This document shows, piece after piece, positions 53,363-63,606 of a stretch of 64,000 nucleotides of DNA. The notes beneath the pieces were generated by a model, which ran no database searches, was not told where the DNA came from, and saw only the letters and a list, made by a program, of their open reading frames with translations. The stretch comes from RGIG4576 sp045656705 (GTDB taxonomy: Bacteria > Bacteroidota > Bacteroidia > Bacteroidales > Muribaculaceae): positions 55,484-119,483 of the forward strand of contig JAZORR010000026.1 of assembly GCA_045656705.1 (NCBI GenBank). Reading direction: 5' to 3'. Positions within the stretch are counted from its first letter, which is position 1, and each line of letters starts with the position of its first letter. Both the position numbers and the translations under genes were made by a program.

Positions 53363-56300
53363 TTATAGGATAATCTTAGTAACCTTGTTACCTTGCTTAC
53401 GGATGAAGATACCGTTTTCTGGACGAGCCACCTTCACACCTTGCAAGTTGAAGTATTCTACAGGAGCATTTTCGTCGGCGTCAACCTTTTCTACTGCAAC
53501 AGAAGCATTGCCACTTGTTACAGTCATAGCCTTACGAGCAGGAGTTTCGCATACATTGTTTTCTGTAGGAATAGCAAATACGCCAAGGTAGTGACCACCT
53601 ACAACCAAGTTACCAGCGTAGTCAAATGCCATTTGTTCTACAGATACACCATCTTGTAGACGCTTAGCACCTACACCCACACCATGCTCGAATGAATACT
53701 TAGATTCCAATGATGGAGTATTACCATTCCAAGTAACATTGTAGAATTGAAGAAGACCATTTTCATCGTTTACTACAAGAGTCTTGCCATCTTTAGAAGC
53801 AGCCAAACCACTACCAGCAGCACCCGACAATAGGAATTCGTTTTGTGCATCACCTTGGTTGAATGTAACTTCACCTTCGTTAGTTACGAAGAACAATGTA
53901 GGCTTAGTAGTAGCATTACCTGAAGATACAAGAGTTTGGCAAACCCATACACCATGTTCCACTGCAGCAAGAGAAGCGTCGGCAGTCATTCCAGCAAATA
54001 GTTCAATCACCTTAGTAGGAGTAGTAGCCCAAGAAGTTACATTAGCATCAGCGAAATCATAAATATTTAGAGTGTACTTACCAGCAGCATTCTTGTTGTA
54101 AGTATACATCTTATTGCCATAGAATGCAATGCTTGATGTAACACCACCCACCTCAGCATCGTTATTCTTGATAACGCCAGAAGTTCTTGTACCTTCGAAG
54201 AATTGAGCGAACGCAAAGTTATTAGGGTTAGCCATCCAAACACCTGAATTAGCAGCAGCATTATCTGCCACATAGACATTACCCTTAGCATCTACTGCGA
54301 TACCTTGGTTAGTATTGAACTTCACACCTTCGGTATAAGCAATTTCGTTTTCCTTAACGTAGTTTTGATCGTATACATACACACCATTGCCAGCCTTATT
54401 AGCACCAACAAAGTCAGATACATAAACCTTACCGAAGTTTGGAGATTCAGTAGAGTTGTCTACTGTAGCATAAGCACGGTTAAGTTTGTAATCGTCCTTA
54501 GAAAGGATTGGCATCAAAGTAGTAACATTGTTGCTTGCTACTTCAACGCTCCAGTTAAGAACTTGACCTGCTTCGCCTGGGATCTCAGTTGCAGCAACCA
54601 CCATTTCGTTAGCACCAACTACTACATTATTAAGAACGATTTCGCCGATCTTTTCACCGTTAGCAGCATAGAAAATCAACTTACCACCCTTTAGACAATC
54701 TTCATTAGTCTTGAATGAGAATGTGTAGTTGTTGTCGGCAGCAGTTACATTCAAATCGTAAGCATATACTCTGTTGTAGTAAGTTTGTTCCACATCTTGA
54801 GTAGTGAAACGAGACACTGTGTTATCCTTATTCAAGTAAATAGTGATATCAGCACCTTCTACGTGAGTACTTACCATATAGTGAGAAGCAGTAGCAGCAT
54901 CAATAGCAGTGTTGGTAGTTTCGATAAGAGTAGCCTTATCAAGACCAGCATTTACATCGTATAGAGCTACACCCACATTCTTACCTCCTTGCATTGCAGG
55001 AGCAGCCATTACCACATGCTTAGCATACTTGAAGAATGAAACACCTTCAGCAGCTACAGGCATTACATCTGTGCTTACAGCAGCCACCTCAGAAAGAGCG
55101 CCACCAGCCACAGGGTTAAGGATATATTCGGTAGGAGTGATCTTAGTACCGTCTACGATGATACCATCATTATTGAATGGAGAAGCCATGATGCGGAAGT
55201 TTTCACCCACATTAGCCACCTTGAATTGTTTATCGATTTGATTGCGAACAGTAGATTCCACACCCTTACGAGTGATAGTGAAGATTGGGAAACGATAAGT
55301 ACCTGCACTTGAAGTAGTTTGAGCAGTAGTAATCACCTTACAATTTTCCAATTTACCAGAAATAGCCAAAGTTTGACCAGTGTGAGAATTGTACAAGTTA
55401 CCCACAGCATTTAGGTTTTCTGAAGTAAACCAAATTTCTGGATCGCCAGTAGGAGTGCGAGTTACGTCGTCCTTAGCCCACTTGTATAGGCGGAATGAAC
55501 CTGTTACATTATCAGCATCATCGAGCGACATGTGCTCAAGGTTACAAGCCACAAGAATAGAGTCGCTTGTGAATGCAATATCAGAAATCTTCATCAATTC
55601 GCGAGTGTCGTTAGAATCGCCCACACCTGCAGTGCTCAATTCCTTATAAAGTTCTTGAGTCTTAGCATTTACAATGTAGATGTAAGGATTCTTATCGGCA
55701 TCAATAGCAAGCACATAGATAGAGTCGCCATGAGCTATTTCCTTGCGAATAGTCTTGCCTTCAAGAGCAGCGATAGGCTTATTGATATAGTCTTGACGCA
55801 TATTGTACTTATCAGACAATTGCAACCACTTTTCTTGATCAGGGTCGGCATAGTTGTAGCAAGGATTTCCTTCGTAACCAGCTTCTTCAAGATAGATAAT
55901 AGGATAGATAGTTTCGTTAGCTACAACAGTATAAGTTTCGTTTTCACGACCATATTCTTCGTTAAGAGCATAGTTTGACTTATAGCCAGGAGCATTAACT
56001 TCGATAGAGTAATCGTTGCCTGGTTCAAGTTTTTCGAATACGAATACACCATTCCATTCGTCATCACCTTGATATTTAGCCACTTCTACGCCACCCTTAT
56101 AAAGGGTAACTTCGATATTGTTAATTGGCTTCCATTGGTCGATAGAACCAGCAGCAAAGTTGTAAAGGTTGTGATACAAACGATTGTGAACGTCCTTCAC
56201 AGCACCCATGATGTAACCCTTAGGATCCTTTTCCCAACCAAACCATTCTTGCATACCACGAGCATAACGCATACCTTCTTGACCACAATAGTCAGGGTTC

Positions 56301-57067
56301 AATGCACGGTGAGTAGCAGGCATATATTGGTGAGAATAACCTTCAGAAAGCAAACCAGGACAAGTATTGGTTCTCAACACACCAAGGTAACCACTCTTAC
56401 CTGTGTTTTGTGAAGGATCAGTCCAACCATAATAGAAAGTGAAGTCACCATAGATATATGGTTTTTTACCTGGTTGCATGTAAGAAGCATTCATCACATC
56501 GATACCATTAGATGTGAGGATAGGCCACAAAGTGTGACACATATCGCTACATACTTGCATCAATTCCTTTGCTGTATACTTGCTACCGTGATACATATAG
56601 TTATCGTCGGCAGGAGTAGTATAACCCTTGTGGATAAGCAAAGTGTGATTTTCAAGACCAGCATCAGAGTGGATACTCAAGAAATAGTCTGAGTTGAAAG
56701 AGTTAGCTTCTTGAGCAATTTCAGTCAAGTTACGGTTGTACTTTTCTGCTTCAGCATCGGTGTGAGGATATGGACCATTCTTCACACGGCTCATACAGAT
56801 ATGATCTGCTGGCATACCCCAATCGATAAGGATTTGACGAAGTTTCAAACCCTTCCAAAGGTTGGTATTTGATTCGTAGAAACCAGTTGTATCACTTGTA
56901 TTATGATTGATTGTAGCCATATTACGGTCGTTACCGGTCCAAGAACCGTGTCCCGGATTGATATAGATACGAGCCTCAGTAATAGACTTATTTTGTCCTG
57001 CAAATGCACAAAGTGACATTGTAGCAGCGAATAATGCAATTAAAATCTTCTTCATAGCTCTATCCAT
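53363..57067 (-). CDS. Exported N-acetylmuramoyl-L-alanine amidase, multidomain
   Basis: A 1234-residue protein with a signal peptide (KKILIALFAATMSLCAFA). Residues about 30-290 are an Amidase_3 domain that cuts the bond between muramic acid and the stem peptide; zinc ligands are in YINPGHGSW, FYESNTN and LSIHSDAG, and the catalytic Glu is in GLLSEGYSHQ. Next is a carboxypeptidase-regulatory-like fold (NNIEVTLYKGGVEVAKYQG ... GNDYSIEVNAPGYKSNYAL), then a long beta-propeller-like region (about 410-1190). It ends EYFNLQGVKVARPENGIFI, a short tail seen on many exported Bacteroidales proteins. The ATG overlaps the stop of the upstream gene (TAATG); an ATG four codons later gives a cleaner signal. 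Confidence 0.85.
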   Translation of the reverse strand: MDRAMKKILIALFAATMSLCAFAGQNKSITEARIYINPGHGSWTGNDRNMATINHNTSDTTGFYESNTNLWKGLKLRQILIDWGMPADHICMSRVKNGPYPHTDAEAEKYNRNLTEIAQEANSFNSDYFLSIHSDAGLENHTLLIHKGYTTPADDNYMYHGSKYTAKELMQVCSDMCHTLWPILTSNGIDVMNASYMQPGKKPYIYGDFTFYYGWTDPSQNTGKSGYLGVLRTNTCPGLLSEGYSHQYMPATHRALNPDYCGQEGMRYARGMQEWFGWEKDPKGYIMGAVKDVHNRLYHNLYNFAAGSIDQWKPINNIEVTLYKGGVEVAKYQGDDEWNGVFVFEKLEPGNDYSIEVNAPGYKSNYALNEEYGRENETYTVVANETIYPIIYLEEAGYEGNPCYNYADPDQEKWLQLSDKYNMRQDYINKPIAALEGKTIRKEIAHGDSIYVLAIDADKNPYIYIVNAKTQELYKELSTAGVGDSNDTRELMKISDIAFTSDSILVACNLEHMSLDDADNVTGSFRLYKWAKDDVTRTPTGDPEIWFTSENLNAVGNLYNSHTGQTLAISGKLENCKVITTAQTTSSAGTYRFPIFTITRKGVESTVRNQIDKQFKVANVGENFRIMASPFNNDGIIVDGTKITPTEYILNPVAGGALSEVAAVSTDVMPVAAEGVSFFKYAKHVVMAAPAMQGGKNVGVALYDVNAGLDKATLIETTNTAIDAATASHYMVSTHVEGADITIYLNKDNTVSRFTTQDVEQTYYNRVYAYDLNVTAADNNYTFSFKTNEDCLKGGKLIFYAANGEKIGEIVLNNVVVGANEMVVAATEIPGEAGQVLNWSVEVASNNVTTLMPILSKDDYKLNRAYATVDNSTESPNFGKVYVSDFVGANKAGNGVYVYDQNYVKENEIAYTEGVKFNTNQGIAVDAKGNVYVADNAAANSGVWMANPNNFAFAQFFEGTRTSGVIKNNDAEVGGVTSSIAFYGNKMYTYNKNAAGKYTLNIYDFADANVTSWATTPTKVIELFAGMTADASLAAVEHGVWVCQTLVSSGNATTKPTLFFVTNEGEVTFNQGDAQNEFLLSGAAGSGLAASKDGKTLVVNDENGLLQFYNVTWNGNTPSLESKYSFEHGVGVGAKRLQDGVSVEQMAFDYAGNLVVGGHYLGVFAIPTENNVCETPARKAMTVTSGNASVAVEKVDADENAPVEYFNLQGVKVARPENGIFIRKQGNKVTKIIL

Positions 57068-57972
57068 TATTTAACGTTAATAATATAAGCTTCACCATTG
57101 ATAGTAGAGAACACAATCTTCTTGCTTTCGCTTGATGCATAAGGATACATAGCAATCACAGAAGCATCGGTAAGAGTTTGTGACTTGCCATCAAGAGTCT
57201 TAGCCACGATAGCCGAAGCAGTGATCACATGACCATCGTCGGTGTCCTTCATACCTACTACAGTATTATTGTCGTACCATTGTGCAGCACGAAGAATACC
57301 AAGTGATTTCACATTCTTACCATTGATATCGCTCACGAAGCAACCTACACCACACACGAAATAGCATACCTTCTTGCCATCAGGTGATACTGAAGGCCAA
57401 ATGTAGCTATATTGTGTACCATTAGGAGAAAGTACTGTAGTAGCACCATTCTTTGTAATCATCAATTGCTTGTTGTCGATAGAAACTACAGGAGCTGTAG
57501 CTGTAGTATTAAGTGATTTAGTAACCACCTTTTTAGTCAATCTACCACTATTTACAATCATAGCATTACCGCCTTGTAGAGCGATAGTATTAAGGTTGCG
57601 AGTAGCTTTAGCCAAAGAAACTTCGGCTTTTGTAGAAAGATCTTTCTTTACCACATCAGAGTAACGCAAACCATTCACGAAACAATCTTCGCGATACACC
57701 ACATTCTTGCCGTCGGCAGTGATTTTCACTCCGTTACCAGCACCCCAAGCTGTTGTAAGCACCTCGCTCTTACCTGTAGCAAGGTCGTACTTAGTCAAGC
57801 CATCTAATTGCGAACCAGTCAAAAGGATATAATCACCCTTTGGGCTGATACCTGCTACAATGCGTTCTCCATCGACAGGTAGGTTTACCTTCTCGATAGA
57901 GTTCACATTTAGCACTTGCGCAAACGCAGATGAACTAACCAAAACAGCCAATGACAATAGCATTTTCTTCAT
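57067..57972 (-). CDS. Exported TolB-like beta-propeller protein
   Basis: A 301-residue protein with signal peptide MKKMLLSLAVLVSSSAFAQ. It has five to six repeats of PD40/TolB type: VAGISPKGDYILLTGSQLDGLTKYDLATGKSEVL, VKITADGKNVVYREDCF, YIWPSVSPDGKKVCYFVCGVGC, YASSESKKIVFSTINGEAYIIN. There is no catalytic motif. It lies between two glycan-active enzyme genes in the same operon and may be a binding or scaffold protein in the periplasm or at the surface. Confidence 0.8.
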   Translation of the reverse strand: MKKMLLSLAVLVSSSAFAQVLNVNSIEKVNLPVDGERIVAGISPKGDYILLTGSQLDGLTKYDLATGKSEVLTTAWGAGNGVKITADGKNVVYREDCFVNGLRYSDVVKKDLSTKAEVSLAKATRNLNTIALQGGNAMIVNSGRLTKKVVTKSLNTTATAPVVSIDNKQLMITKNGATTVLSPNGTQYSYIWPSVSPDGKKVCYFVCGVGCFVSDINGKNVKSLGILRAAQWYDNNTVVGMKDTDDGHVITASAIVAKTLDGKSQTLTDASVIAMYPYASSESKKIVFSTINGEAYIINVK

Positions 57973-58011
57973 TTTGATAGTCTTTTTTTGATTATTAATT
58001 ATTAGTTATTA

Positions 58012-60687
58012 TTATTTCTTTATATACTTAACAGCGTGTGACTTGCCATCTACAATCACTCTGATTACATATAAACCATTAGCCAATTCGCTCAATGAGA
58101 TTTCTTCGAGAGCAGTCTTACCAGCATACAATTCCACGACATTTCCGAGCATTGAAACAGCAGATACCTTAACATTTGCTTCATTGCCAGCAGATACCAC
58201 CAAATTGTTGGCTACAATATTCACTTGTGTACCAGTTTCTACATCTTCCACAGCACTTTGAGCCGAGCTATAAACGAATGAAATCACTTCGCCCCAATCG
58301 GTTGTAATCATACTTCCATCTTCGTCGGCATATTGGACTTGCGCGCGAGCGTAGTAAGTTTCGCCATCTTGCATTGGATTCTTACGAGAAAGTTTGAATT
58401 CACTTGAAGGAATAGCATACTCGAAGTTTTCTACCTTCTTTTGGCCTTTTGAACCACCAAAAGCATTAGTCTTATCCACTTGGATAGTTAGAATTTGAGC
58501 ACCATCCTGAGGAACGATTTCAATCATACTATTAGCATAGCATACACCACCATTTAGAGGGAACTTGAATGTAGGAGGAGTACAAGGCATCATCTTAGTA
58601 GAGAACTTGATGTAATCTGATAACTTGCCATCCTTCAATACGCGTGCATAGTATGTCATCAATGGGTGCAATTCGTATACTTGAGCAGTGTAGCTACCAG
58701 TAGTAGATACTTTTTCAAGTACGATATTTTCGAAGTTCAAATCTTCAGCCACTTGCAAAGTGATAGGAGCACCTTCAGAAGTCACACTCCATGTGAAGTT
58801 CACCTTAGGATCTAAGTTTTCTTCTTCATTGGTTGGAGTGAGCATTTGCACAAGCTTGTATTCGAATGTGTGGCTCAGTGAAGTACCATCGTTCTTACCC
58901 TTAGCAATAGCTCTTACTCGCCAGTAAAGAGTCTTATTCTTAGAAATAGAGTTGTAAACTTCATTTACAGAAAGAGTAGTAGCAGTAGTTTGCACTGATT
59001 TTTCGATATTCAAGAAAGCATCATCGGTAGCGATATCGAGTGCATACTTTTCAGCACCATCCACTACATTCCAAGAGAAATCGAATGGTTGATCGGTAAC
59101 AAAGCCAGTAGCAGGCGACACCAAAGTAGGATTAGCCAAAGTTTCGTCATAAACAGGTTTCCAAGCTTGAGCATCCCATTCGTTGCCATAGCGGTCGTAC
59201 ACACACACTGCATAGTAGTAACCACTGCGATATTCTTCAGGAATAGTGTAAGAAGCATCGTAGCTTACACCCAAAAGATAGTCTTGTTCCTTAGCAAAAG
59301 CACTTGGTTCTACACCATTAGGCACTGCATATACAGTGTAACGCACATTTTCTTTTGCATCCCAAGAAAGCAGATTAGTATTTTCGTCGTAAGACAAGTT
59401 GGTAACCTTACCTTGCGCAGGAGCTTGCTTCCAAGTCATGGCTGGCATCACAGCAGGCTTTTGGTAAGCTTTAGCTTTCATAAAGTTGCCGAAAGTTTGA
59501 CCACCTTGCTTATAATACATATACTTTTGAGAATAGTAGATAGAACCAGCCGAACCCAATTGAGCCGACTTACGGTTGATCATTGTTTGGTCGTAGTATT
59601 CAGCAAAAGATGTAGTACCACTTGTTGCTGTACCACCATTCTTTAGATATTGGATAGTTTGAGCCACAAACAAGTGACGATTGAAACGCTTAGACACTTG
59701 TCCCCACCAAGGAGTAATCTTAGAATAGTCTGATGGGCTTGAGCCAATACCCCAATATACCTGAGGAGAGATGAAGTCGATAACGCCTTCGTCCATCAAG
59801 CGAAGAATATCAACATATTGGCTGCTGTAGCAAAGTTCGTAACCACCCGGACAAGCATCGATATCATATTTTGTTGCCAAATCCTTAGAAGTGTAAGTGG
59901 TTCCCGGAGGCGCTTGACCGAAACGCACCCAAGGTTTGTGAGATTGAATCATATCAAACACGCCCTTAATGAAAGTGTGCACATTGTTGCGACGCCAATC
60001 AGCCTTCGACATAGTACCACCTGCATTCTTATAAGCAGAATAGTCGGCAGCGTCGCCAGAATCTGATGCACTATTATAATAGTAGTCGTCGAAAAGCATA
60101 CCATCGATATCATAGCCCACAACGATTTCTTCGAGCACCTTAACGATGTGTTCGATTACTTCAGGTTTACCTGGATTAAGGATTTTTGTACCCGAATTAG
60201 CATCGATAATCCAACCATTTTCTACATAGTTGGTGCCGTCATTACCATCGATCCAAGCCGATGTTTCACTTGCAAAACGATAAGGGTTTACCCAAGCATA
60301 GCATTCCATACCACGCTTGTGACATTCTTCCACAACAAATGCCAATGGGTCCCAACCTGGATCAAGACCACGAGTACCAGTCAACCAGTTTGACCAAGGT
60401 TCGTAGCTTGATTTGTAGAACGCATCGCTCATAGTGCGCACTTGGAAACACACAGAGTTGAAGTTGTTCACAGCCAAAGAGTCAAGAATCTTAATCATTT
60501 GATTCTTTTGCGAAGTAATTGCACTTTCAGAATTACCTTGCACGGTAGGCCAGTCGATACCCCACACCGTGGTGAGCCATGTAGAACGCATTTCGTGCTT
60601 CATCTCGACATAAGATTCAGCAGCGAACACTGGCAAGAAGTTCATCGCGAGCATCAAAGCCAAAATTTTCTTTCCGATTTTTTTCAT
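58012..60687 (-). CDS. Exported GHL10 (DUF187) glycoside hydrolase-like protein with T9SS tail
   Basis: An 891-residue protein with a signal peptide (KKILALMLAMNFLPVFAA). Residues about 30-370 form the GHL10/DUF187 TIM barrel: EMRSTWLTTVWGIDWPT, FNSVCFQVRTMSDAFYKSSYEPWS, GMECYAWVNPYRF, NPGKPEVIEHIV, YDIDGMLFDDYYY, DFISPQVYWGIG. This group is related to YngK-type proteins and is thought to act on bacterial cell-wall glycans. Two or more fibronectin-type segments follow (KVTNLSYDENTNLLSWDA, QPFDFSWNVVDGAEKYALDIA). The end is a T9SS sorting domain (VKVSAVSMLGNVVELYAGK, LANGLYVIRVIVDGKSHAVK). Confidence 0.87.
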   Translation of the reverse strand: MKKIGKKILALMLAMNFLPVFAAESYVEMKHEMRSTWLTTVWGIDWPTVQGNSESAITSQKNQMIKILDSLAVNNFNSVCFQVRTMSDAFYKSSYEPWSNWLTGTRGLDPGWDPLAFVVEECHKRGMECYAWVNPYRFASETSAWIDGNDGTNYVENGWIIDANSGTKILNPGKPEVIEHIVKVLEEIVVGYDIDGMLFDDYYYNSASDSGDAADYSAYKNAGGTMSKADWRRNNVHTFIKGVFDMIQSHKPWVRFGQAPPGTTYTSKDLATKYDIDACPGGYELCYSSQYVDILRLMDEGVIDFISPQVYWGIGSSPSDYSKITPWWGQVSKRFNRHLFVAQTIQYLKNGGTATSGTTSFAEYYDQTMINRKSAQLGSAGSIYYSQKYMYYKQGGQTFGNFMKAKAYQKPAVMPAMTWKQAPAQGKVTNLSYDENTNLLSWDAKENVRYTVYAVPNGVEPSAFAKEQDYLLGVSYDASYTIPEEYRSGYYYAVCVYDRYGNEWDAQAWKPVYDETLANPTLVSPATGFVTDQPFDFSWNVVDGAEKYALDIATDDAFLNIEKSVQTTATTLSVNEVYNSISKNKTLYWRVRAIAKGKNDGTSLSHTFEYKLVQMLTPTNEEENLDPKVNFTWSVTSEGAPITLQVAEDLNFENIVLEKVSTTGSYTAQVYELHPLMTYYARVLKDGKLSDYIKFSTKMMPCTPPTFKFPLNGGVCYANSMIEIVPQDGAQILTIQVDKTNAFGGSKGQKKVENFEYAIPSSEFKLSRKNPMQDGETYYARAQVQYADEDGSMITTDWGEVISFVYSSAQSAVEDVETGTQVNIVANNLVVSAGNEANVKVSAVSMLGNVVELYAGKTALEEISLSELANGLYVIRVIVDGKSHAVKYIKK

Positions 60688-60726
60688 CTTTTATTTATTG
60701 ATTGTTATATTATTTTCTATTTGATA

Positions 60727-63225
60727 TTACTTTTTAATGATTTTGCACACTGCTGTTTGGCCTGCACCTATAGCTTTCACCACATAGACACCACTTGCCA
60801 AATCAGGGTTTACTACTGCTGTGCCACCATTCACTGCGATAGTGTTGGCATAGACCTTGCTACCTGCAAGGGTATAGACTTCTACCACTACATTTTTGAT
60901 GCCCGACGCACTCACCAAGATACTTTCGCCATGTGGATAGATCTTGATGGCTTTTTCCACACCATTTACGGCTTCAATGCCACTTGTGTAAGAGCTATAC
61001 ACACCGTATAATCTTGTTTTGATTGTGTTTTCGCCCAATACATATTCACTCTTCTTTGAGCTGATGTTATAAAGGATGCTCTTCACATTCAATGGATAAC
61101 TTCCCATATCATTAGCACCACCCACGCAGTCGAGCAAATCCCACTTGTGTGTACCTACTGCCAAGCCATCTTTGCCCAATATTATCTCATTAGCAGTGGT
61201 TATTGCACTTGTACGCAAATCTATGGTAAGATCGTTTAATGGAGTGGTGGTGGTGACTTCAAAAATCACGCTATCAGGAATACTATACATCATAGCGTCC
61301 TTTTCAACCTTGATAGTAGCCTTACGCGAACCCGAATAGCCAAATGTCAATGTGCCATCGGCAGAAAGCACTGCATTGGCAGAAAGATTGGCACTTGTAA
61401 CAGTCCAGCCATCCCAAGATTGTGACATTACAGCTGATGGAGCTATTTCCACCTTCACGAGAGTTTCGTCGGCAAAAGAGCCAAGAGAAGCCTTTATCTT
61501 TGTTGTACCTTCCTTCAAACCTTTCAACACACCATTTTCAATAGAAACCACAGTTTCGTCTTCAATTTCCCAAGTGAAACGAGATGGATCATAAGTCAAA
61601 GTTTCGCCATTCACTTCGGTAGTGATTTCGATAGGATATTCACGAGTGGCATCGATGAGAATCATTGGTTTCAATCGAATTGCGAACTCTGTGCCCAACA
61701 CTTGAATAGGAGCAGTGACTTGCACGCCATTGTAATGAGCAGTGATAGTGCCATATCCTTGAGTGCCACCCACTTCGATAGCTTTACCATCGGCAGAAGG
61801 AACGCCCACTGCATCGGAGCAAGTGTAAGTGACATCTACATTTTCTGAAATCAATTCGCCATATTTATTGTAGCCAAGCACGTTAGGCGACACATTATAA
61901 TAGATAGGTGATTTTAAGTTTGGTTGTTCAAATTGCAATGCAGCAATCACATCGGCATCTTCGGCAGGAGCAGTAGAGAACATCATCCAACCATTTGCCA
62001 CAGCACGAGGAGATGCTTCGGTGGTTTTATTCACGATTTCGTTGCCCACAAGCATCTGAGCCGAACCACCAGCGTCGAAGTTAGCCACATTCCACACTTC
62101 AGGAATCATATATTTCAATAAGTTACACATCACAGTGGTGCTACATCCAGCCGATGTGCCATATACAGGGTGAGTAGCCTTATCGATAACAATCATATAG
62201 AGTTTTGTGCCGTCGGCATTACAGCCGTAACCAGTGCGAGAATACACTTGGCTGTTGTAGGTCTCGTTGGTGTTGCGAGCAGTGAGTTCGCCACCAAGCA
62301 TCACATAGGCGTTACCTTCCACCATGTTTTCCACAGCAATAGGAGTGCCATCGCCATCGGCAGTATACCAATAGTTGTTGAGCACCACTTCGCCGCCCAC
62401 AGCAAGTTTTTCCATTTCAGTCTTGTAATTGCCATCGGCCACAAGACAAGCATCATATTGGCCAAGAGACTTATTATTAGCGTTCAGTGCAATTTCAGCC
62501 ACTTCAAATTTCACATCAGAGGCAATACCCCACTTTTCGCCTGCCTTTAGATTAAGGTAGATATAGTGGCAATCTGCCACAGCGTAGAAAGTGTGAGAGC
62601 GACCAACAGCGTGGTTGAACAGCGTGAGTTGACCAGTGTTGCAACGCTTATTCACTTGAATGATAGATTGGTTTTTAGAGAATTTGGCAGATTTCACTAT
62701 ACCATTCCACAAGTGACGGCCCACATGCACCTTTTTATTCTTGTCGATGATAGCCGAACCAGTGTAACCACCACCACCATTCCATCCGTCGATAGATGCA
62801 TCGTTGGTATTAGTGTAAAGTGTGTCGTTAACCACCACACCACCGAAAGGCACGCCCATCATGAAGTCGGTGTAAGGTTTGCCAGTGCCCGACACTACCC
62901 AAAACGAAGCATTACAAGCAGCTATAGGTTTCTTACCCATTGCTTTGTGGCGAGTGTAGGCCTTAGTGAGGAGTTCTTGTTTGCCAAGAGTGTTGTTGGC
63001 TTGTGTGGTTTCCACACGGTTATAGGAGTTGTTCAAATCCATCTCAAGCACATAGGCATTAAGCGGATATTCAGGTACACGCACAATAGTGTGCTTCACG
63101 CCAGGACCAATCTGACGATGCAAAATAGTATCCACCGAACAGTTTTTACCATTCAGCACCACTTGTGCATTAACTGATAACAAGCACATTAAGGCAAAAG
63201 CCACAATAAAGGTAATTCTTCTCAT
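60727..63225 (-). CDS. Exported phosphodiester glycosidase (NAGPA domain) with T9SS tail
   Basis: An 832-residue protein; ATG 63225 gives a good signal peptide (MRRITFIVAFALMCLLSVNAQ). Residues about 60-400 form the NAGPA/DUF2233 domain, named for the enzyme that uncovers mannose-6-phosphate by removing phosphodiester-linked GlcNAc: AACNASFWVVSGTGKPYTDFMMGV, SAIIDKNKKVHVGRH, GCNADGTKLYMIVIDKA, GTSAGCSTTVMCNLL, NVANFDAGGSAQMLVG, ANGWMMFST. Ig-like segments follow, ending in a T9SS-type tail (AIKIYPHGESILVSASGIKN, VYTLAGSKVYAN, LASGVYVVKAIG). First gene of the four-gene operon, with the dyad promoter at 63338-63383. Confidence 0.87.
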   Translation of the reverse strand: MRRITFIVAFALMCLLSVNAQVVLNGKNCSVDTILHRQIGPGVKHTIVRVPEYPLNAYVLEMDLNNSYNRVETTQANNTLGKQELLTKAYTRHKAMGKKPIAACNASFWVVSGTGKPYTDFMMGVPFGGVVVNDTLYTNTNDASIDGWNGGGGYTGSAIIDKNKKVHVGRHLWNGIVKSAKFSKNQSIIQVNKRCNTGQLTLFNHAVGRSHTFYAVADCHYIYLNLKAGEKWGIASDVKFEVAEIALNANNKSLGQYDACLVADGNYKTEMEKLAVGGEVVLNNYWYTADGDGTPIAVENMVEGNAYVMLGGELTARNTNETYNSQVYSRTGYGCNADGTKLYMIVIDKATHPVYGTSAGCSTTVMCNLLKYMIPEVWNVANFDAGGSAQMLVGNEIVNKTTEASPRAVANGWMMFSTAPAEDADVIAALQFEQPNLKSPIYYNVSPNVLGYNKYGELISENVDVTYTCSDAVGVPSADGKAIEVGGTQGYGTITAHYNGVQVTAPIQVLGTEFAIRLKPMILIDATREYPIEITTEVNGETLTYDPSRFTWEIEDETVVSIENGVLKGLKEGTTKIKASLGSFADETLVKVEIAPSAVMSQSWDGWTVTSANLSANAVLSADGTLTFGYSGSRKATIKVEKDAMMYSIPDSVIFEVTTTTPLNDLTIDLRTSAITTANEIILGKDGLAVGTHKWDLLDCVGGANDMGSYPLNVKSILYNISSKKSEYVLGENTIKTRLYGVYSSYTSGIEAVNGVEKAIKIYPHGESILVSASGIKNVVVEVYTLAGSKVYANTIAVNGGTAVVNPDLASGVYVVKAIGAGQTAVCKIIKK

Positions 63226-63337
63226 GTGATGTATATTTTTTAGTTGTTTTAGGTATGATAACAATATCTCTAATTTAAACATATTTAATCAATTTACAAA
63301 GATAGACTATTTTTTTCTTATTTGAATTAATTTTCTG

Positions 63338-63383
63338 CAAAATTACTACATCTTAGAGGCAAATGTTTCCTTAAAAAGGATAA
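63338..63383 (-). promoter_or_regulatory. Dyad operator plus promoter, site C (envelope-glycan operon)
   Basis: On the minus strand TTATCCTTTTTAAGGAAAC (63383-63365) is followed after exactly 19 bases by TAATTTTG (63345-63338), a -7 match. Upstream similarity with site A continues through AACTTTTTTTCA for a further 15 bases; site B lacks this extension. The start point would be about 110 bases before the ATG at 63225. Confidence 0.75.
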
Positions 63384-63444
63384 CCATGAAAAAAAGTTAG
63401 ATTTTTTTAGACATAAAGACAAAAGGACAGATTTTATATTCAGT

Positions 63445-63490
63445 GAGGAGTGAGGGGATAGAAGAATATACGGACGCGTCCCTACAGTGA
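63445..63490. repeat. Small piece of the hairpin-mosaic family
   Basis: GTGAGGAGTGAGG is the reverse form of the C/T-rich heptamer-like repeats of the other tracts, and ACGGACGCGTCCCTA is a shortened version of the TAGGGACGCAC..GTCCG hairpin at 39991-40014 with the loop removed. The surrounding 63384-63530 holds no gene. Confidence 0.55.
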
Positions 63491-63530
63491 AGAGGACGCA
63501 GTATTTTTCTTCTACCAGGTGTGTGGATAC

Positions 63531-63560
63531 AAAATGGGCTGCCTGTGCATGAGGCAGCCC
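63531..63560 (-). terminator. Terminator of the second surface protein gene
   Basis: A perfect 9-base stem GGGCTGCCT with AGGCAGCCC (63536-63560) followed on the minus strand by ATTTT. It occupies the same place relative to the 42-base element as the terminator at 35874-35906. Confidence 0.8.
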
Positions 63561-63606
63561 CAACAACTTTTTTTTAAACAACCGCTCCCCGTGTTTCACA
63601 ACAAAG

